Source: Sphingobium indicum BiD32 | GTDB lineage: Bacteria; Pseudomonadota; Alphaproteobacteria; Sphingomonadales; Sphingomonadaceae | Reading direction: 5' to 3' | Assembly: GCF_000382885.1 (NCBI RefSeq) | Contig: NZ_CAVK010000219.1 | Span: 1-41,285, forward strand | Length of the DNA: 41,285 bases | Shown here: in pieces, positions 15,835-24,117 of the stretch | Position numbering within the stretch: the first letter of the stretch is position 1 | Layout of the letters: the number at the start of each line of letters is the position of its first letter | The notes under the pieces: generated by a model | Database searches by the model: none | Seen by the model: only the letters and a program-made list of their open reading frames with translations | Told to the model about the DNA's origin: nothing | Translations under genes and position numbers: made by a program

Positions 15835-17712
15835 TTACCAGCCGCATGACTTGCCCTTATTCTGCTGGACCAGCCATTTCTGCAACGGCGCGAAATAGGC
15901 GGTCATCGCCTTGCCCGAAATCTCGCGCGTGCCAGTGAAGGCCTGCAATGCATCGGGCCAGGGTTTGGATGCGCCCATTTCCAGCATAGCGTTAAGTTTC
16001 GCCCCTACCGCTTTGTTTCCATAGAAAGAACAGCGATGCAGCGGCCCCTTCCAGCCCGATTGCTTGCAGGCCGCTTCATAGAATTGCTGTTGCAAAATGC
16101 CCGCCAGGAAATAGCGGGTATAGGGCGTATTGCCCGGAATATGGAACTTGGCGCCTGCGTCGAACTTCGTTTCATCACGGGACACGGGCGGGACGATGCC
16201 CTGATACTGGCGGCGCAGGTCGGTCCAGCCCTTTTCATACTGACTCTGGGGAATAGTGCCGTTGAACACCCCCCAGCGCCACTTGTCGACCAGTAGGCCG
16301 AACGGCAGGAAAGCCACCTTGTCCATCGCCTGCCGCAGCAGCAGGCCGATATCCTTGTCCGGTCCCGGCACCTTGGCGGCGTCGAGCAGGCCGATCTTCA
16401 CCAAATAGTCGGGCGTGATCGACAGCGCGACGAAATCGCCGATCGCTTCGTGGAACCCGTCATTTGCCCCGTCCAGATACAGCGGCTTCTGTTTCTGGTA
16501 GGCGCGCTGATAATAATTATGGCCCAGCTCATGATGGATAGTCACGAAGTCGTCGCTATTGACCTTCGTGCACATCTTGACCCGTATGTCGTCCTTATTG
16601 TCCAGATCCCAGGCCGACGCATGGCAGACGACTTCGCGGTCGAGCGGCTTGATGAACTGGGTGCGATCCCAGAAGGTCGCCGGCAGCGGCGCAAAGCCAA
16701 GCGAGGAATAAAAGCCCTCACCAATCTTGAACATCTGCTTTTCCCAATAGCCGCGTCGCTGCTGTTCGGGGGTATCGGGCGTATCGACCTGACCGGGGCG
16801 GGTTTCGACATAGCCCTTGGCCTTCAATAATTCGCCAACATCATAACCCAGATCGCCCGCGCCCTTGGGGGCCACGACATCATAGATATTGCCCCAGGAT
16901 TGCGCCCACATATTGCCCAGCAGATCGGCGCGGATCGGGCCGGATGCAGGCTGCACCGCGTCGCCATATTTTTCATTCAGCTTGGCGCGGGTATAGCAAT
17001 GAAGCTGGTCGTAGAGCGGCTTGACCTCTGCCCAGATCTTGTCGGTCAGCTTGGCGAAATCATCGGCGGGCATGTCATATTTGGACCGCCACATAGCGCC
17101 TGTATCGGCAAAACCCAGCTCCTTGGCCCCGGCATTGGCAATGTCGACCAGCTTGGCATAATCGCCGCGCATCGGCGCGCCCACATTGTCGTGCCAGCTG
17201 ACCCACATTTCCTTCAGCTCTTCGGGGTTGCGGTTATTGCCCATCTGCTCTTCAATGTCGCTGCCATTGATCGGCTGACCTTTCAGCGTCCCCTTGCCCT
17301 TGCCATAGGCCGACTGGAGCCGGGTCGCGAGATCATTCAGTTCCTGCGCCGCGCCCGGCGCAGTCGGCGCGGGCAAGGTCAGCGCCGTGCGCAGCAGATC
17401 CAGTCGACGCTTCGTTTCAACGGACAGGCCCGTCGCGGTGGCATATTTGGCCGCTTCCAGCGCATAATCGACATTCATCGACGTGCGGATTGCGCCGAAA
17501 TAGGCGGCGACCGCATCGCTATCATCGCTCAGATAGGTCGAGTTGACCCAGTCGGCGCGGCTGGAGATCAACGAATGATCAAACATCGCCTTTTCCGCCT
17601 TGGCAAGGAAGGCTTCGGCCTCCGTTACGGTTGGCGCTGGCGTCTGCTGGGCAAGGACGGGCGATGCAATGAGCGCGGCCGCAAGCGCAGCGAGCGAGAT
17701 GGCGATTTTCAT
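15835..17712 (-). CDS. Secreted M2-family metallopeptidase (ACE-like peptidyl-dipeptidase)
   Basis: M2 peptidases are zinc peptidyl-dipeptidases related to animal angiotensin-converting enzyme. The 625-residue precursor starts MKIAISLAALAAALIASPVLA, a Sec signal peptide with a likely Ala-Gln cleavage site, so it should act in the periplasm or as a lipid-free exported protein. The zinc site is seen as HHELGHNYY (H394-E-L-G-H398), followed by GFHEAIGDF supplying the third ligand Glu, as in ACE. ATG 17712 is preceded by GGGGAG; an upstream in-frame start would disrupt the signal peptide. Length and motif order match bacterial M2 enzymes. The physiological substrate is unknown. Confidence 0.94.
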   Translation of the reverse strand: MKIAISLAALAAALIASPVLAQQTPAPTVTEAEAFLAKAEKAMFDHSLISSRADWVNSTYLSDDSDAVAAYFGAIRTSMNVDYALEAAKYATATGLSVETKRRLDLLRTALTLPAPTAPGAAQELNDLATRLQSAYGKGKGTLKGQPINGSDIEEQMGNNRNPEELKEMWVSWHDNVGAPMRGDYAKLVDIANAGAKELGFADTGAMWRSKYDMPADDFAKLTDKIWAEVKPLYDQLHCYTRAKLNEKYGDAVQPASGPIRADLLGNMWAQSWGNIYDVVAPKGAGDLGYDVGELLKAKGYVETRPGQVDTPDTPEQQRRGYWEKQMFKIGEGFYSSLGFAPLPATFWDRTQFIKPLDREVVCHASAWDLDNKDDIRVKMCTKVNSDDFVTIHHELGHNYYQRAYQKQKPLYLDGANDGFHEAIGDFVALSITPDYLVKIGLLDAAKVPGPDKDIGLLLRQAMDKVAFLPFGLLVDKWRWGVFNGTIPQSQYEKGWTDLRRQYQGIVPPVSRDETKFDAGAKFHIPGNTPYTRYFLAGILQQQFYEAACKQSGWKGPLHRCSFYGNKAVGAKLNAMLEMGASKPWPDALQAFTGTREISGKAMTAYFAPLQKWLVQQNKGKSCGW

Positions 17713-17766
17713 GGGAACTCCCCTCATAGGCTTATGAAGGGAAGGTGACTTGGCCGGGCGATACAG

Positions 17767-18528
17767 TCAAGCCGTCAGGAAATCGACCATCGCCTGCCCC
17801 AATTCCTTGCGCGTGACGGCATTCATATGATTGCCCGGTATCTCGACATAGCGGCCATTGGGCAGCAGGTCGGCCAATTCCTGCGCCACGCCATTATCCC
17901 GGTCATCCGCGCCGCAGATGATCTCGGTCGGCTGCTGGATCGCGGCGATCGTGTCGCGCGGCGTATCGACGAAGGTGTTGAGGATGTGCAGCATGGCCAC
18001 CGGATCGCCCTTGGTGGTCTTGAGGAAGGCCTCCGTCATCCATTCCGACGTGCCGCGCTCGAACGTGCCGAGGTTGGTCAGCACATTGCGGTAATAGCCG
18101 CCATTGTCGAGCGTCTGTACCAGTCCGCGCAAGCCCATGCCCGCCAGGATCACCCGCCTTGGGCTGGCTCCGCGCGCGAGCATCCGCATCGTCGTCCGCG
18201 CGCCAAGCGAATAGCCACCCAGATCATAGTCGTTCAGCCCCATTTGCTTGATCAGCGCCAGCCCGTCATCGGTCAGCGCATCGGGCGGATAGGCGGCGAT
18301 ATCGTGTGGCTTCCCGCTTTCCCCATGGCCGCGCAGGTCGGGCATGATCAGGCGGAAACCAGCCTCCACCAGCCGCGCGGCATGGCCATAGCGTATCCAG
18401 TTGGTGAAGGCGTTGGAGAAATAGCCATGGATCAGCACCAGATCCCGACCTTCCCCCACCACATGCACCGCGATCGGCAGGCCATCGAAACCTTTGATCT
18501 CATGGCGTTCGATCGGCAGGTCGGTCAT
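17767..18528 (-). CDS. Alpha/beta-fold hydrolase
   Basis: A 253-residue serine hydrolase of the alpha/beta superfamily. The oxyanion region HGYFSN, the MPDLRGHGESG strand-turn, the nucleophile elbow GYSLGA, a late acidic residue in CGADDRDNG and a catalytic His in PGNHMNAV make a complete triad. ATG 18528 has AAGGA eight bases upstream; GTG 18546 is a less likely start. It has no signal peptide and is therefore probably cytoplasmic. The substrate cannot be inferred: the fold covers esterases, C-C hydrolases and haloperoxidase-like enzymes. It lies between the DUF2238 protein and the M2 peptidase on the same strand. Confidence 0.9.
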   Translation of the reverse strand: MTDLPIERHEIKGFDGLPIAVHVVGEGRDLVLIHGYFSNAFTNWIRYGHAARLVEAGFRLIMPDLRGHGESGKPHDIAAYPPDALTDDGLALIKQMGLNDYDLGGYSLGARTTMRMLARGASPRRVILAGMGLRGLVQTLDNGGYYRNVLTNLGTFERGTSEWMTEAFLKTTKGDPVAMLHILNTFVDTPRDTIAAIQQPTEIICGADDRDNGVAQELADLLPNGRYVEIPGNHMNAVTRKELGQAMVDFLTA

Positions 18529-18572
18529 GGGCGCAAATCCTTTCACAGCGGAGGCCGCTAGCCGATATGGCG

Positions 18573-19211
18573 TCAGCGGCGATGGCGCAAGAGTGCGATC
18601 ATGGCGATCAGGCTGCCCAGCTGCGCGGCGGCCATATCCTTTTGCGCGTCCCAGACGTCGCCCTGCTGACCATTATAATAGTCCGCCGTCTCGCCCGCCG
18701 CCAGAAGCGTCAGCAGCCACTCGAATATTTCGTAGAGCGCGCTGCCAAGCCCGACGGCAGCCAAGGCGAAGGCAAGGCTCCAGCCATGGCGCAATCCCCC
18801 GAAGCGATGCGCGCTCTGCGCCAGCGGCATCGTCAGCAAAGCGCCGAAAGCGAAATGGACCAGCCGGTCATAGCCATTGCGCGATGTGCCGAGAAGCCAG
18901 GACAGGTCATGTCCGACCAGCGCCCGCGCCCAATCATCATAAGGCACATAGGAATATATCCATCGTGCGCCCAGCGTATGGAGCAAAAGGAAAAGCCAGA
19001 TGCAGCCTGTCGCGCCGTTGGAAAGTGGCCAGCGCCGCAACAGCCATGGCGCAGCGATCAGCAACGCGATGGTCGGCCCATGTTGCAGCGGGGCCAGGTC
19101 GGGATAGGGCTGCGCGATATTGGCAAGGCCGATCGCAACGGCCAGAGACAGGATCATCCGGCGCTGCAGCACTGGAAGAGCGTTCCAGACAGCGGCAGCG
19201 CCGGAAATCAT
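18573..19211 (-). CDS. DUF2238 (YjdF-like) integral membrane protein
   Basis: This 212-residue protein has five or six hydrophobic segments and the family's conserved blocks: LLHTLGARWIYSYVPYDDW, RNGYDRLVHFAFG, SALYEIFEW and GDVWDAQKDM. The repeated His, Asp and Glu residues inside or next to membrane helices are typical of the family, whose function is not established. ATG 19211 lies seven bases after the asd stop, so it is probably the last or middle gene of an asd operon. I would not assign a substrate. Confidence 0.88.
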   Translation of the reverse strand: MISGAAAVWNALPVLQRRMILSLAVAIGLANIAQPYPDLAPLQHGPTIALLIAAPWLLRRWPLSNGATGCIWLFLLLHTLGARWIYSYVPYDDWARALVGHDLSWLLGTSRNGYDRLVHFAFGALLTMPLAQSAHRFGGLRHGWSLAFALAAVGLGSALYEIFEWLLTLLAAGETADYYNGQQGDVWDAQKDMAAAQLGSLIAMIALLRHRR

Positions 19212-19218
19212 CGGGCCA

Positions 19219-20244
19219 TCAGCCCTTCTTGAGGTGGCGACGGCCCAGCAGTTCGGCGATCTGCACCGCGTTCAGCGCTGCGCCCTTGCGCAGATTGTCG
19301 CTGACGCACCAGAGTGAGATGCCGCTGTCGACGGTCGGGTCCTCACGCACGCGGCTGATGAAGGTCGCGAAGTCGCCGACGCATTCGATGGGGGTGATGT
19401 AACCGCCATCCTCGCGCTTATCGACCAGCATGATGCCGGGGGCTTCACGCAGGATGTCCTGCGCTTCCTTGGCGCTGATTTCCTTCTCGAACTCGATGTT
19501 GATCGCTTCGCTATGGCCCACGAACACCGGCACGCGCACGCAGGTCGCGGTCAGCTTGATCTTGGGATCGAGGATCTTCTTGGTTTCCGCGACCATCTTC
19601 CATTCTTCCTTGGTCGAACCATCGTCCAGGAAAACGTCGATGTGCGGGATCACGTTGAAGGCGATCTGCTTGGTGAACTTCTTCGCTTCGGCCGGATCGC
19701 CCACGAAGATGTTGCGCGACTGCTCGAAAAGCTCGTCCATCCCCGCCTTGCCCGCGCCGGACACCGACTGATAGGTGGCGACGACGACGCGCTTGATGAT
19801 CGCGGCGTCATGCAGCGGCTTCAACGCGACGACCATCTGCGCGGTCGAGCAGTTGGGGTTGGCGATGATGTTCTTCTTTGTGTAGCCGTCGATCGCGTCC
19901 GGGTTCACTTCGGGCACGATCAACGGCACGTCCGGGTCCATGCGATAGAGCGAGCTGTTGTCGATCACGACGCAGCCGGCCGCCGCCGCCTTGGGCGCAT
20001 ATTCAGCCGTCGGGCCGCTGCCCGCAGCGAACAGGGCGATGTCCCAGCCGGTAAAGTCGAAATGTTCGATGCTCTGGCATTTGATCGTCTTGCCGGTTTC
20101 ACCGAAATCAACGGTCAGCCCCTGCGAGCGCGACGATGCGACCGCGGCGATCTCGTCAATCGGGAACTCGCGCTCGGCGAGAATGGTCAGCATTTCGCGG
20201 CCCACATTCCCGGTGGCACCTACGACGACGACCCTGTAACCCAT
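19219..20244 (-). CDS. asd: Aspartate-semialdehyde dehydrogenase
   Basis: Asd reduces aspartyl-4-phosphate to the semialdehyde, the branch point to lysine/diaminopimelate, threonine and methionine. The 341-residue product starts GYRVVVVGATGNVGREML, an NADP-binding Rossmann motif, and has the catalytic cysteine in NPNCSTAQM (C132), YQSVSGAGKAG, and CVRVPVFVGHSEAINIEF with the acid-base His. ATG 20244 is preceded by GGAG with suitable spacing; a longer reading would extend into the non-coding gap next to the S9 peptidase. The DUF2238 gene follows at seven bases. Confidence 0.97.
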   Translation of the reverse strand: MGYRVVVVGATGNVGREMLTILAEREFPIDEIAAVASSRSQGLTVDFGETGKTIKCQSIEHFDFTGWDIALFAAGSGPTAEYAPKAAAAGCVVIDNSSLYRMDPDVPLIVPEVNPDAIDGYTKKNIIANPNCSTAQMVVALKPLHDAAIIKRVVVATYQSVSGAGKAGMDELFEQSRNIFVGDPAEAKKFTKQIAFNVIPHIDVFLDDGSTKEEWKMVAETKKILDPKIKLTATCVRVPVFVGHSEAINIEFEKEISAKEAQDILREAPGIMLVDKREDGGYITPIECVGDFATFISRVREDPTVDSGISLWCVSDNLRKGAALNAVQIAELLGRRHLKKG

Positions 20245-20334
20245 GACTGAACACTCCACTCCGATGCAGATATTGCGGAGTGCGCGCCATAGCGGCGTTG
20301 CGCCATTTGTCCAGTGGCAAGCCCTTTGTTGCGC

Positions 20335-20359
20335 AAAAGTCCAGCTTTTGACGCTGGAC
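20335..20359 (-). terminator. Rho-independent terminator of the S9 peptidase gene
   Basis: On the minus strand GTCCAGC, a seven-base loop and GCTGGAC form a perfect stem followed directly by TTTT. A second small hairpin (GTTGCC/GGCAAC, 20360-20378) lies just upstream, next to the stop codon. Confidence 0.75.
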
Positions 20360-20389
20360 GTTGCCAGAATGCGGCAACGCCCTTGTCGC

Positions 20390-22618
20390 TTATGGCGTGG
20401 CTGCGTCGGGCGACACCCCGCGCCGCGCCAGGAAGTCCTCGATCGTGCGCCACAGATGGACACTGATCCCCGGACCGCCGACGCGGTGGGTCTGACCCGG
20501 ATAGGCCATCATCTCGAACGGCACCGCCCCGCCTTGCATCTTCGCCATCAGCGCGGTGGCATTGTCGAACACGACATTATCGTCGGACATGCCATGAACC
20601 AGCAGCAACGGATCGCTGATCTTCACCGCCTCCTCGATCGCACCCGATGCCGGATAGGCGCTGGGCTTGTCCTGTGGCTGTCCCAGATAGCGTTCGGTAT
20701 AATGGGTGTCGTACAATTCCCACTTGGTCACCGGCGCACCCGCAACCGCCGCCGCGAATATGCCCGGTGCCTTCTCCAGCAGCTTCAATGACATATAGCC
20801 ACCATAGGACCAGCCATAGGTCGCGATCCGCTGGGGATCGACGAAAGGCTGGGCTTTCAGCCAATCGACGCCCGCCAACTGGTCCTCCACCTCGACAGTC
20901 CCCATGGCACGATAGAGATGATCCTCGAACGCCTTGCCACGATCGGGCGTTCCGCGATTGTCCACCGCAAAGACGATCCAGCCCCGGTCGACCAGATATT
21001 GGTTGAGCGCGCCGGACCATGTGTTGGTGACCTGCCGCCCGCCACCCGGCCCACCATAATGGATCATGAACACTGGATAGCGTTTGCCCGGCTCGATCGG
21101 CGGGGTCATGATCCTGCTATAAAGCGTCGTGCCGTCCTTCGCCTGGATCGTGCCGAAGCGGGTTTTGACATGGCTCGCCAGATAGGGCGCATAGGGATGA
21201 TCGCCCTTCAGCGCGTTTTCCGACAGCCATTGCAACTGCTTGCCCGCACTGTCGGCCAGATAGACCTGCTTGGGCTGATCGCTATTCTGGCGGGTGATGA
21301 CGATACGGCTGGCCGCGCCATCCATCACCGCATCATTCCACCAGCCGCTGGTCGTGATCTGGCGCGGCGCGGCAGGGCGGGTGATCGGCGCGCTGTAGAG
21401 TTGCTGCTCCAGCGGCGTTTCGCGATTGCCGGTGAAATAGGCCAGCCCCGCTTTTTCATCGACTGCCACCAGCGTCTTGACCTCCCAGTCGCCGCTGGTC
21501 AGCGCCGTCCACTTGTCGCCATGCACCCGGTAGAGATGGCCATGACCGCTCTTTTCCGACCACCAGAGGAAATCGCCGCCCGACAAGGGGTGGAAATTGT
21601 CGCTGAGGTTGATCCAGCTTTTGGCTGTTTCGCTCAGGACCAGTTTCGCCTTGCCGGTCGCGGGATCGACCGCCAGCAGATCGAGCCGCTTCTGGTCGCG
21701 CATCTCGCGCTGGACATAGAGCGTGCGGCCATCCTTCGCCCAGTCGACCCGCGCCAGATAGATGTCGCTGTCCGGTCCCAGATCGACCTTCACCTGTCCC
21801 GACCCGTCCGGTTTCATGACGTAAAGGTCAACGATGGCGTTGGGCGTCCCGGCGGCGGGATAGCGCTGCTGATAGACCTTCGTTCCCTCCCCGCCGATCG
21901 CGGTGCGAGTGACGATACCGACCGGGCTTTCATCCACCCGCGCGACCGCGATCAGGGCGTCATCGGGCGACCACCAATAGCCGGTGCGCCGGTCCATTTC
22001 TTCCTGCGCGACAAATTCCGCCACGCCCCAGCTTATTGTATCGCTGGCCCCCTGCGTTACTTGCCGTTCCGCGCCACCGATCGGCTGCACGAACAAATTA
22101 CCGCCGCGCACGAAGGACACGAAGCCGCCCTTGGGACTGACCACGCCGTTGAGTTCACCATCGGGCGTGTCGGTCAGCCGCCGCACCTTGCCGTCCAGCG
22201 CGGCGAGATAGAGGTCGCCATCGACCGGCACCAGGATGGACTTGCCATCGGGCGACCAGTCATAGCTGGTAATGCCGCTGCTGCCCGCGACGGACCGGTC
22301 GCGCTCGCGCTGCATCTTTTCCGCTTCGGACAGGGCCGCACCACTGCCTGTCTTGCGCGAATCGACCAGCATCCGCTGCTGGCCGGTGCGCGTGTCGATC
22401 GCCCACAGGTCGAGCCGTTCCTTCTCGTCCGCGCGCGGCTTGAGCAGGGTGACGAGCGATCCGTCCGGCGACAATTTGAGCGCGCGCGGCTGCGGTCCGG
22501 CAAGGTCGGGACTGGCGAAAACCCGTTCGAGCGTCAGCTTCTCCTGCGCCATGACAGGCAGAGCAGACAGCGCAAGCAGCGCGCCAAGGGCTGCGCCGGA
22601 TTTCAGATAGGGAGGCAT
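20390..22618 (-). CDS. Secreted S9 family peptidase (dipeptidyl-peptidase IV type)
   Basis: S9B peptidases release X-Pro or X-Ala dipeptides from N-termini. The 742-residue precursor has a signal peptide ending at PVMAQ, a beta-propeller domain (about residues 40-480) rich in SPDG and WSPDG repeats, and a C-terminal alpha/beta hydrolase domain. Catalytic residues are visible: Ser604 in YGWSYGGYMS, Asp in the HGMSDDNVVFDNA block, and His in GQTHRV. A propeller segment QEEMDRRTGYWWSPDD resembles the DPP4 double-Glu motif that binds the substrate N-terminus. ATG 22618 has AAAGGA upstream. tRNA-Val lies 118 bp upstream on the same strand. Confidence 0.94.
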   Translation of the reverse strand: MPPYLKSGAALGALLALSALPVMAQEKLTLERVFASPDLAGPQPRALKLSPDGSLVTLLKPRADEKERLDLWAIDTRTGQQRMLVDSRKTGSGAALSEAEKMQRERDRSVAGSSGITSYDWSPDGKSILVPVDGDLYLAALDGKVRRLTDTPDGELNGVVSPKGGFVSFVRGGNLFVQPIGGAERQVTQGASDTISWGVAEFVAQEEMDRRTGYWWSPDDALIAVARVDESPVGIVTRTAIGGEGTKVYQQRYPAAGTPNAIVDLYVMKPDGSGQVKVDLGPDSDIYLARVDWAKDGRTLYVQREMRDQKRLDLLAVDPATGKAKLVLSETAKSWINLSDNFHPLSGGDFLWWSEKSGHGHLYRVHGDKWTALTSGDWEVKTLVAVDEKAGLAYFTGNRETPLEQQLYSAPITRPAAPRQITTSGWWNDAVMDGAASRIVITRQNSDQPKQVYLADSAGKQLQWLSENALKGDHPYAPYLASHVKTRFGTIQAKDGTTLYSRIMTPPIEPGKRYPVFMIHYGGPGGGRQVTNTWSGALNQYLVDRGWIVFAVDNRGTPDRGKAFEDHLYRAMGTVEVEDQLAGVDWLKAQPFVDPQRIATYGWSYGGYMSLKLLEKAPGIFAAAVAGAPVTKWELYDTHYTERYLGQPQDKPSAYPASGAIEEAVKISDPLLLVHGMSDDNVVFDNATALMAKMQGGAVPFEMMAYPGQTHRVGGPGISVHLWRTIEDFLARRGVSPDAATP

Positions 22619-22719
22619 CGATATCCTTTCAGGCCAGCGACCGCACGCGACGCCGGATCAAGGCCAAATCTTAGCGCGATGAGACTGAAAAGATCAATGG
22701 AGGGAAATAATCTGTCCTG

Positions 22720-22740
22720 ACCATGGCGCCAAGCCATGGT
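22720..22740 (-). repeat. Hairpin overlapping the tRNA-Val 3' end
   Basis: ACCATGGC, a five-base loop and GCCATGGT form a perfect eight-pair stem. Its 5' arm on the minus strand begins with the ACCA that is also the discriminator and CCA end of tRNA-Val. No T-run follows, so a terminator role is uncertain; it may influence 3' processing. Confidence 0.6.
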
Positions 22741-22811
22741 GGGCGCGGCAGGGATTGAACCTGCGACCCCACCCGTGTGAAGGGTGTGCTCTACCACTGA
22801 GCTACGCGCCC
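22737..22811 (-). tRNA. tRNA-Val (anticodon CAC)
   Basis: A 75-nt cloverleaf can be folded by eye: acceptor GGGCGCG/CGCGCCC (7 bp), D-arm GCTC-AGTGGTA-GAGC, anticodon stem CACCC/GGGTG with loop TTCACAC (anticodon CAC, reading GUG), variable loop GGGTC, T-arm GCAGG-TTCAATC-CCTGC, discriminator A and an encoded CCA. All stems are perfectly paired. Confidence 0.97.
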
Positions 22812-22828
22812 CCTTAAGGAGGAGGCGG

Positions 22829-22857
22829 CCATTGGCATCGCTGGCGCGCGCTGTCAA
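22829..22857 (-). promoter_or_regulatory. Candidate promoter of tRNA-Val
   Basis: On the minus strand a consensus TTGACA (22857-22852) is followed after 17 bases by CAATGG, a weak -10. The implied start lies about ten bases before the mature tRNA 5' end. Confidence 0.45.
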
Positions 22858-22949
22858 GCGTGGGGGAACGCCGTCCCGGAAATTGCCCCTTTGCACCTGC
22901 GTGCCGGCGGGCTTAAAAGCGGTCGCCGCATATATGGAGTGAGGGATTA

Positions 22950-23066
22950 ATGCGAAAAGCGCTGTTTCTGATGATATTGGCTACGCTGGCCGCCTGCAAC
23001 ACGGTGCAGGGCGTGGGCCGCGATATCGAATCTGTCGGCCGCGCCGGGAAAGACGCGATGCGCTGA
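22950..23066 (+). CDS. Entericidin A/B family mini-lipoprotein
   Basis: A 38-residue reading frame encodes MRKALFLMILATLAAC followed by NTVQGVGRDIESVGRA, the signature of EcnA/EcnB entericidins: a lipoprotein signal with lipobox LAAC (Cys16) and a short amphipathic helix. The product should be lipidated and membrane-attached. Entericidins were described in enterobacteria as an antidote/toxin pair, but single copies are widespread in Proteobacteria and their role is unclear. ATG 22950 is preceded by GAGGG. No second entericidin gene is present here. It is convergent with the small Cys-rich gene, 15 bases apart. Confidence 0.88.
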   Translation: MRKALFLMILATLAACNTVQGVGRDIESVGRAGKDAMR

Positions 23067-23081
23067 CCAACTATTGGTGAA

Positions 23082-23273
23082 TTATTGCAACACGCGCCCG
23101 ATGGCTGTTGCATTTTTCCGCAGTCGAACGCCGTCACATTCCGGTTCGCCACAGTTGCAGGCTTCGATCGTATAGCGCACGCCGCACATCACCAGCACGT
23201 CATCATGATCGAAACTATAGTTGGATATGCCCGCGCGCTCGACCTTTTCCTGTGCCCTGGCCTTGAGAGTCAT
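23082..23273 (-). CDS. Small four-cysteine protein of unknown function
   Basis: A 63-residue reading frame with a strong ribosome-binding site (GGGGAGGA about six bases before ATG 23273), which makes it likely to be real. Four cysteines (C30, C39, C41, C46) occur in CGVRY and CNCGEPECDG, spaced as a possible metal site. The N-terminus is charged and helical, and there is no signal or membrane segment. I do not recognise the family and assign no function. It is divergent from hslV and convergent with the entericidin gene. Confidence 0.7.
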   Translation of the reverse strand: MTLKARAQEKVERAGISNYSFDHDDVLVMCGVRYTIEACNCGEPECDGVRLRKNATAIGRVLQ

Positions 23274-23343
23274 GCGAGTCCTCCCCGTAAATTCGGACGC
23301 TCATGATTGGTGGTGCAATGCACAATGTCAATTGATCGACATT

Positions 23344-23355
23344 TGTTCATGAACA
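23344..23355. repeat. 12-bp perfect palindrome upstream of hslV
   Basis: TGTTCATGAACA lies between the small Cys protein and hslV, about 90 bp before the hslV start. It could be an operator; no known regulator is implied. Confidence 0.35.
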
Positions 23356-23408
23356 GATTGTCAGAATATTGTCGCCAAAATGCAACGCTTCATCGTTTGC
23401 CGAGCCGA

Positions 23409-23437
23409 CTTGCGCCAAGCGGCACAGCGTCCCATAT
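23409..23437 (+). promoter_or_regulatory. Candidate heat-shock (RpoH-type) promoter of hslVU
   Basis: CTTGCGC and CCCATAT are separated by 15 bases, resembling the sigma-32 consensus CTTGAA / CCCCATnT. It is placed as expected for a heat-shock operon, but the implied start point falls within a few bases of ATG 23446. This means either a nearly leaderless message, or initiation at the in-frame ATG 23470. Confidence 0.4.
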
Positions 23438-23445
23438 GCCGCCCC

Positions 23446-24012
23446 ATGAACGACCATAACAGCAGCGCCATGCCGGTCTGGCATGGCACCACCATCATGT
23501 CTGTGCGCAAGAATGGAAAGGTCGTCGTTGCCGGCGACGGTCAGGTTTCCATGGGCCAGACGGTGATGAAGCCCAACGCCCGCAAGGTCCGCCGCCTGCA
23601 TGACGGCAGCGTCATCGGCGGCTTTGCCGGAGCCACCGCCGACGCCTTCACCCTGTTCGAGCGGCTGGAGGCCAAGCTTGAACGTCATAATGGCCAGCTG
23701 ATGCGCTCGGCGGTCGAACTGGCCAAGGATTGGCGCACCGACAAATATCTGCGCAATCTGGAAGCGATGATGATTGTCGCGGACAAGGATGTCACATTGA
23801 TCCTGACCGGCAATGGCGATGTGCTGGAGCCGGTGAACGGCGTGGCCGCGATCGGTTCCGGTGGTAACTTCGCCCTCGCCGCCGCCCGCGCGCTGATGGA
23901 TTATGAGAGCGACGCGGAGACTTTGGCGCGCAAGGCCATGGCCGTGGCGGCGGACATCTGCGTTTACACCAACGATCAGCTGACCATCGAAACGCTGGAC
24001 AGCGCTGCTTAA
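23446..24012 (+). CDS. hslV: ATP-dependent protease proteolytic subunit HslV
   Basis: HslV is the threonine peptidase core of the HslVU (ClpQY) protease, a proteasome-like double hexamer degrading misfolded and regulatory proteins. The 188-residue product has a short propeptide before the catalytic Thr15 in [12 protein letters not shown], then [54 protein letters not shown] and [14 protein letters not shown] 23446 lacks a good Shine-Dalgarno; ATG 23470 (MPVWHG) is an in-frame alternative that would leave only a six-residue propeptide. hslU follows after a 105-bp gap filled by a palindromic repeat. Confidence 0.96.
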   Translation: MNDHNSSAMPVWHGTTIMSVRKNGKVVVAGDGQVSMGQTVMKPNARKVRRLHDGSVIGGFAGATADAFTLFERLEAKLERHNGQLMRSAVELAKDWRTDKYLRNLEAMMIVADKDVTLILTGNGDVLEPVNGVAAIGSGGNFALAAARALMDYESDAETLARKAMAVAADICVYTNDQLTIETLDSAA

Positions 24013-24016
24013 AATT

Positions 24017-24105
24017 CCCCTCCCGCTTGCGGGAGGGGTTAGGGGAGGGCCTGTGAGGGCGATCCCGTAACAGCCCCTCCCCCGACCCCTCCCTGAAGGG
24101 AGGGG
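24017..24105. repeat. Palindromic repeat between hslV and hslU (copy A of G/C-rich family)
   Basis: Left hairpin CCCCTCCCGC-TT-GCGGGAGGGG (24017-24038), right hairpin CCCCTCCCT-GA-AGGGAGGGG (24086-24105), and a central pair, TTAGGGGAGGG opposite CCCTCCCCCGA. The architecture is BIME-like. Copy B after hslU has the same central core in opposite orientation. Confidence 0.85.
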
Positions 24106-24117
24106 AGAAGGACCAAC

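Noticed and set aside
22720..22811. Integration site of a mobile element at tRNA-Val
   Set aside because: No integrase, no direct repeat of the tRNA 3' end and only ordinary neighbouring genes; the local inverted repeat is a hairpin, not an att site.
23344..23355. LexA/SOS box at TGTTCATGAACA
   Set aside because: The alphaproteobacterial SOS box is GTTC-N7-GTTC (or GAAC-N7-GAAC); this continuous palindrome lacks that spacing.
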